From positions 16,242,370-16,306,369 of the forward strand of contig NC_045140.1 in NCBI RefSeq assembly GCF_008831285.2: a stretch of DNA of 64,000 nucleotides, written 5' to 3'. This DNA is from Nymphaea colorata (lineage: Eukaryota; Streptophyta; Magnoliopsida; Nymphaeales; Nymphaeaceae). Below, piece by piece: positions 60,817 to 64,000 of this stretch. Made by a program: the position numbers and the translations under genes. The notes under the pieces were generated by a model. The model saw only the letters and a list, made by a program, of their open reading frames with translations, did no database searches and was not told the DNA's origin. Numbering within the stretch: the first letter of the stretch is position 1; each line of letters opens with the position of its first letter.

Positions 60817-61791
60817 CTAGGGAATATGGTAAAAAGAGGATGGCTTGATGTCCTTGGTGTAGTTGAAGTAGGAGAGCACAAGCAGCCAGTCCCGATTGCG
60901 CTTCACCCGGTGGACGGCGACGGTGCCGGGAATGAAGTCATGGGAGCAGGTGTGGTCTGGGCCAACAGCACCGGGGAAGTCGTACATAGTAGGCTTATTG
61001 TTGTACCGGTTCTTCGCCACCTTACCAGCTCGGAACCAGTCGCCCACCAGCAAGTCCTCTGGACCTACCTGGTGGCTCTTGGCGTAGTTCGAGCTCCTGA
61101 TCCACTTGGCCAGGTCCCACGACAGCACGTAGGCCATCCCTGCCATGTAGTTGGCAGTGAAGGCGTCCATGTTGTCGCAGGGAGCCAGGAAGCCGTAGTA
61201 CATGTCTTCTCTAGCCGCATCTTTCAGCGATTCCTCCAGGCCGGCCAGCCGGACGAATGTATCGTCGTCCGCCTTCATCACGTAGTCGTAAGGCGGCGAA
61301 CGGGTGCCCGGCGTAGGGCCGAAAAGGTGCGGCAGGCTCGAGAAGTAGGTGTAGGTCTTGCCGCCGTCCATGTTCTCCGTGCAGTTGAGGATGATGATGT
61401 CCTCGTAGCGCTTGATCTCGAGCGCGATGAACGCGAGGTGCTCCTCGTTCGTGAGGTTGCAGATGACGAACTTGACGTCGATCTGGGCGATCTTTGGCGT
61501 CTGGAGGCCGTAGACGAGGCGGAGGAGGTTTCGACGCTCGTACTTCTGCGGCAGGGTGAGGATGCCGATCAGAAGGCGGAAGGCGGGGAGCGGTGCGGAG
61601 CAGTTGGATGAGGGTGCCGTCCGTGAGGTTCGAGAGGTGAATCTGTCGATGACGGCAAGGCCAGCGTTCAGTAGAGCCCGGTGTTCCAGCTGGTTCATGG
61701 AACTAAAGGACAGGACGACAACAATGACGATGAAGACGGAGAGTCCCGCGGCAGCCCGCCCTACAGCAATCTTCTTCCCTGGCTTCTCCAT
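60817..61791 (-). CDS. GT31 galactosyltransferase-like protein, copy C
   Basis: A single exon of 324 aa in head-to-tail tandem with copy B. It has the same plan: basic MEKPGKK start, membrane anchor at about 12-30, a short Ser/Thr-rich stem, and a GT31 domain from about residue 70 with FRLLIGILTLPQKYERRNLL, DVKFVICNLTNEE, DIIILNCTENMDGGKTYTY, KADDD (DDD 175-177), DMYYGFLAPCDNM, YMAGMAYVLSWDLAKWI, GPEDLLVGDWF and VAVHRVK. All key motifs are intact, so it is probably active. Compared with copy B it has MDGG for MNSG and MAGMAY for MSGMGY, changes that may affect substrate fit (inference). Confidence 0.93.
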   Translation of the reverse strand: MEKPGKKIAVGRAAAGLSVFIVIVVVLSFSSMNQLEHRALLNAGLAVIDRFTSRTSRTAPSSNCSAPLPAFRLLIGILTLPQKYERRNLLRLVYGLQTPKIAQIDVKFVICNLTNEEHLAFIALEIKRYEDIIILNCTENMDGGKTYTYFSSLPHLFGPTPGTRSPPYDYVMKADDDTFVRLAGLEESLKDAAREDMYYGFLAPCDNMDAFTANYMAGMAYVLSWDLAKWIRSSNYAKSHQVGPEDLLVGDWFRAGKVAKNRYNNKPTMYDFPGAVGPDHTCSHDFIPGTVAVHRVKRNRDWLLVLSYFNYTKDIKPSSFYHIP

Positions 61792-64000
61792 TGAGCGGGT
61801 GTTGTAAACAGCGAGCTGCGAGCGGCCGACGTTAAAAGCATGGATGGAGAGAGCGCGTCAGTCGCATCCGTGGGCCATGGCTGAGGTCCGCCGCTGCCGA
61901 TTAGTCAACTACATGACGAAGTGGCTCTCTTTGAAAGCAAAGCTAGAAGGGAAGATGCACCAACTTCCATGCATTGGCTGAAGTCAAAATTTGGAGATAG
62001 ACTTGGTTTCGTCAAAGTGCAGCTGGCATGGCAGAGTGCTTCCGCCGGAAGGCGAGGGTGACATCGACCAATCCCATCGGTAAGAAGTTACAAGAAATCA
62101 AGCGGCTTCTAACTGAGGGTGCTTGAAACTGCCCGGTATTTGGCACTTGGAATTTTTCTTTTCTGGAATTTTTATTCCATCTTTCATTTCTCCCATATTA
62201 TTTGATTCGTGATACTTTTGTTCTGCTTATAATTAAGAAGTTAATGTGCAAAAAATTTCTTCCGACACCAAAGTTTGGTATTGAAGTTCCATAATGGCAC
62301 TAAAATTCTCAGTATTAAGAACTTTCCATGGAGTTGCTGTTCAAATTCAACTTTCTTGTATTCAAAAGGGCCCCTACAGTCATTTGAAGATAATGGGGAG
62401 AAGATTTTATGGATCCCAATCCCAAATAGTTTTGCTCGTGCTTAGGTCATTGACACCCTTGTGAGATTGTTCTTTTCTCCGACCTGAGCTTTTCAGAAAC
62501 AAAGATTTCCGGCTCACCCAAACATAACTTAAAAGGTCGTCAGCTATAAACACCCCCTCATGCTTTTCAAGTAGTTTATCTATAATACTCTAAGAAAGGA
62601 AAATGTCATAAGCTTCTGGAAAATGTTTCTGGACCGCCCATGAAACTACAAACAATGATTTTCTCCAACCATTATGCATGTGAACTACATACGTAGATTA
62701 TTGAAGACACACAAAACAAAGAGAGCATGATTAACATTGAGAAACTTATCTAACCATGATTTTCTTTTATGGATCAAAGCGGTAGTATTTGGATGGTTTA
62801 ACAGCAGCATCCCGATTTGTCTTGAGAATGTGACTAAGGCAAGTTATCTACCCTACATGCATGATCTACATACTGACATATTTTTTCTGCATGAGCCTAA
62901 CTACGAGATGTTTCTCTTGTTAAGGTACTTAGAAGACAAAAATAATGTGTTCCGCCCAAAACACACGATATGAGATCGAATGCTATTGCGTACTTTGTGA
63001 AATGCATTTTAAGTCAATTATTCTTTTTAACGCAATCCACAAGTATGAAAACCTGGGATTGAGAATAAACACCAAACCGGCTGGTTCGGTCCGCTTATTA
63101 TATAAATTAAACCTCATGAATCTCAAAACGGATTTGTGCCCACAACCATGAATTATATATATATATATAACGAAATCTGAAACCCACTTAATCAGGTCTG
63201 GAATCAGGTATGTGTCATCCAAAACTGCAACAGTAACCTTCCATAGTCTATAGATAAAGAACGTACTTAGTATAAAACTCTTCTTTTGTGTGAAACAAGT
63301 TATGAGCACACCAGAATACGTTTGTTTAAGTGGAAAAGAAGCTTTTTAGAAGCTTAAAAATGGATTATGAAAAAAGTTAAAAGTCTAAATATATATTTTT
63401 CATAAAAATTTTTGAAAAGACCCCAACCCCTCTTCTTTTTTGCTGGCAACTCAATCTCTTGTTTATGTGTATGTGAACATAAGGAATCCAATGGGGTCTA
63501 TCAAACTTGTAGTTACATTTACAAGATCGAAGCTGATTTCATTTAAGATTATGAAGTACTCCAAATATGAGCCGAACGAGTCATGCACTTCCTTCGTCGA
63601 CGAGTTTGCTTCAAGAGAAAAGTCCAAGCGAGAAGAGACCTGTAAATGCACCCCGGAAGAACATGCTCGCAGGTATCTTTTTGGGGTACGTCTTGGTCTG
63701 CTACTCCATAATCGGACGTACGCATGGGCAAACCCTGTTCGGCTCTTGGGCTCCCAGGTTCATGTGGACTTACGTTGAGAAGTATCGACTTGGACACACA
63801 GCAATTGAAAACAATGAAATATTTGATTTGAATATCACTGGAGAAACCACACTCGATTTGATCGCTTCTAAAAGTCTTACAAGCATTTGATAAGAAAATC
63901 CCTTGTTGTAAAACACTTTCATTAAAAAAAACTTGGGAGCTCCGTTTCTTTCGCAGGAACAGCGGCAATATGTCAACAACTGCGTCATATTTTTCGTGGT
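61792..64000. other. 5' flank of GT31 copy C and terminal intergenic sequence
   Basis: 61792-63090 is the upstream flank described with the tandem duplication. From 63100 the sequence is AT-rich with an AT array near 63150-63168. An ATG-started frame at 63567-63890 (+, 107 aa) contains one hydrophobic segment (MLAGIFLGYVLVCYSIIG) but resembles nothing I know. A partial gene running off the window end cannot be excluded. Confidence 0.4.

Larger units (their letters stand above)
58171..63090 (-). repeat. Tandem duplication holding GT31 copies B and C with their upstream flanks
   Basis: Units are about 58171-59945 and 60817-63090. Homology covers the coding exon, the first 280-330 bases upstream, and a second block about 0.4 kb (copy B) or 0.95 kb (copy C) upstream. 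Copy C has roughly 0.6 kb of extra sequence (about 62110-62725) between these blocks, from an insertion there or a deletion in copy B. Confidence 0.85.

Noticed and set aside
1-64000. CRISPR arrays, bacterial operons or viral inserts
   Set aside because: No regularly spaced direct repeats with unique spacers and no prokaryotic or viral proteins; the window is plant nuclear DNA throughout.

Overview
The window is nuclear DNA of a flowering plant. Genes have introns with GT..AG borders, AT-rich non-coding DNA surrounds GC-rich exons, and the families are plant ones: a non-canonical Aux/IAA, a plant MATE transporter, plant glycerol-3-phosphatase, GT31 glycosyltransferases and a plant syntaxin-6-N protein. 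Gene density is low (about seven intact genes in 64 kb), and microsatellites and small DNA transposons are common. I cannot name the species from sequence alone.

Layout. 1-5.7 kb: no supported gene. 5.7-6.4 kb (+): a two-exon IAA33-type Aux/IAA gene with only the PB1 domain. 6.4-10.5 kb: GC-rich, promoter-like sequence without a gene. 10.5-21.4 kb (-): a tandem segmental duplication of a six-exon HAD phosphatase gene (GPP type). The copy at 16.6-21.1 kb is intact (242 aa). The copy at 11.1-15.4 kb is a decayed pseudogene. A short tRNA-derived SINE with a perfect 16-bp target duplication sits in an intron of the intact copy, and the pseudogene keeps the empty site. 22.6-29.0 kb (-): a complete eight-exon MATE transporter (506 aa) of the DTX27 kind, with three ~120-bp tandem repeats just past its 3' end. 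29-39 kb: transposon-rich. It holds a Tourist-like MITE (32.4-32.8 kb) and a three-level nest (34.2-36.1 kb) in which a 511-bp Tourist-like MITE lies inside a 1.1-kb non-autonomous hAT, itself inside a ~0.2-kb hAT MITE; all three have exact target-site duplications. 39.1-39.8 kb (+): a single-exon plant-specific gene of unknown function. 41.1-46.7 kb (-): a syntaxin-6 N-terminal-domain membrane protein. 50.4-51.6 kb: a second element with the same hAT-type left end, carrying fragments of two unrelated host genes (a subtilase propeptide and a conserved unknown protein), i.e. a Pack-type capture. 54.2-61.8 kb: three single-exon GT31 galactosyltransferase-like genes. One is on + and two are on - as a young head-to-tail tandem duplicate with a conserved upstream flank. 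61.8-64 kb: no supported gene.

The genes do not form a pathway. What links them is history: local tandem duplication (GPP, GT31) followed by decay or divergence, and repeated insertion and gene-fragment capture by hAT and Harbinger-type elements. Exon borders were set by hand from splice signals and reading frame, and they keep frame through every gene listed. Only the last exon of the syntaxin-like gene is uncertain.
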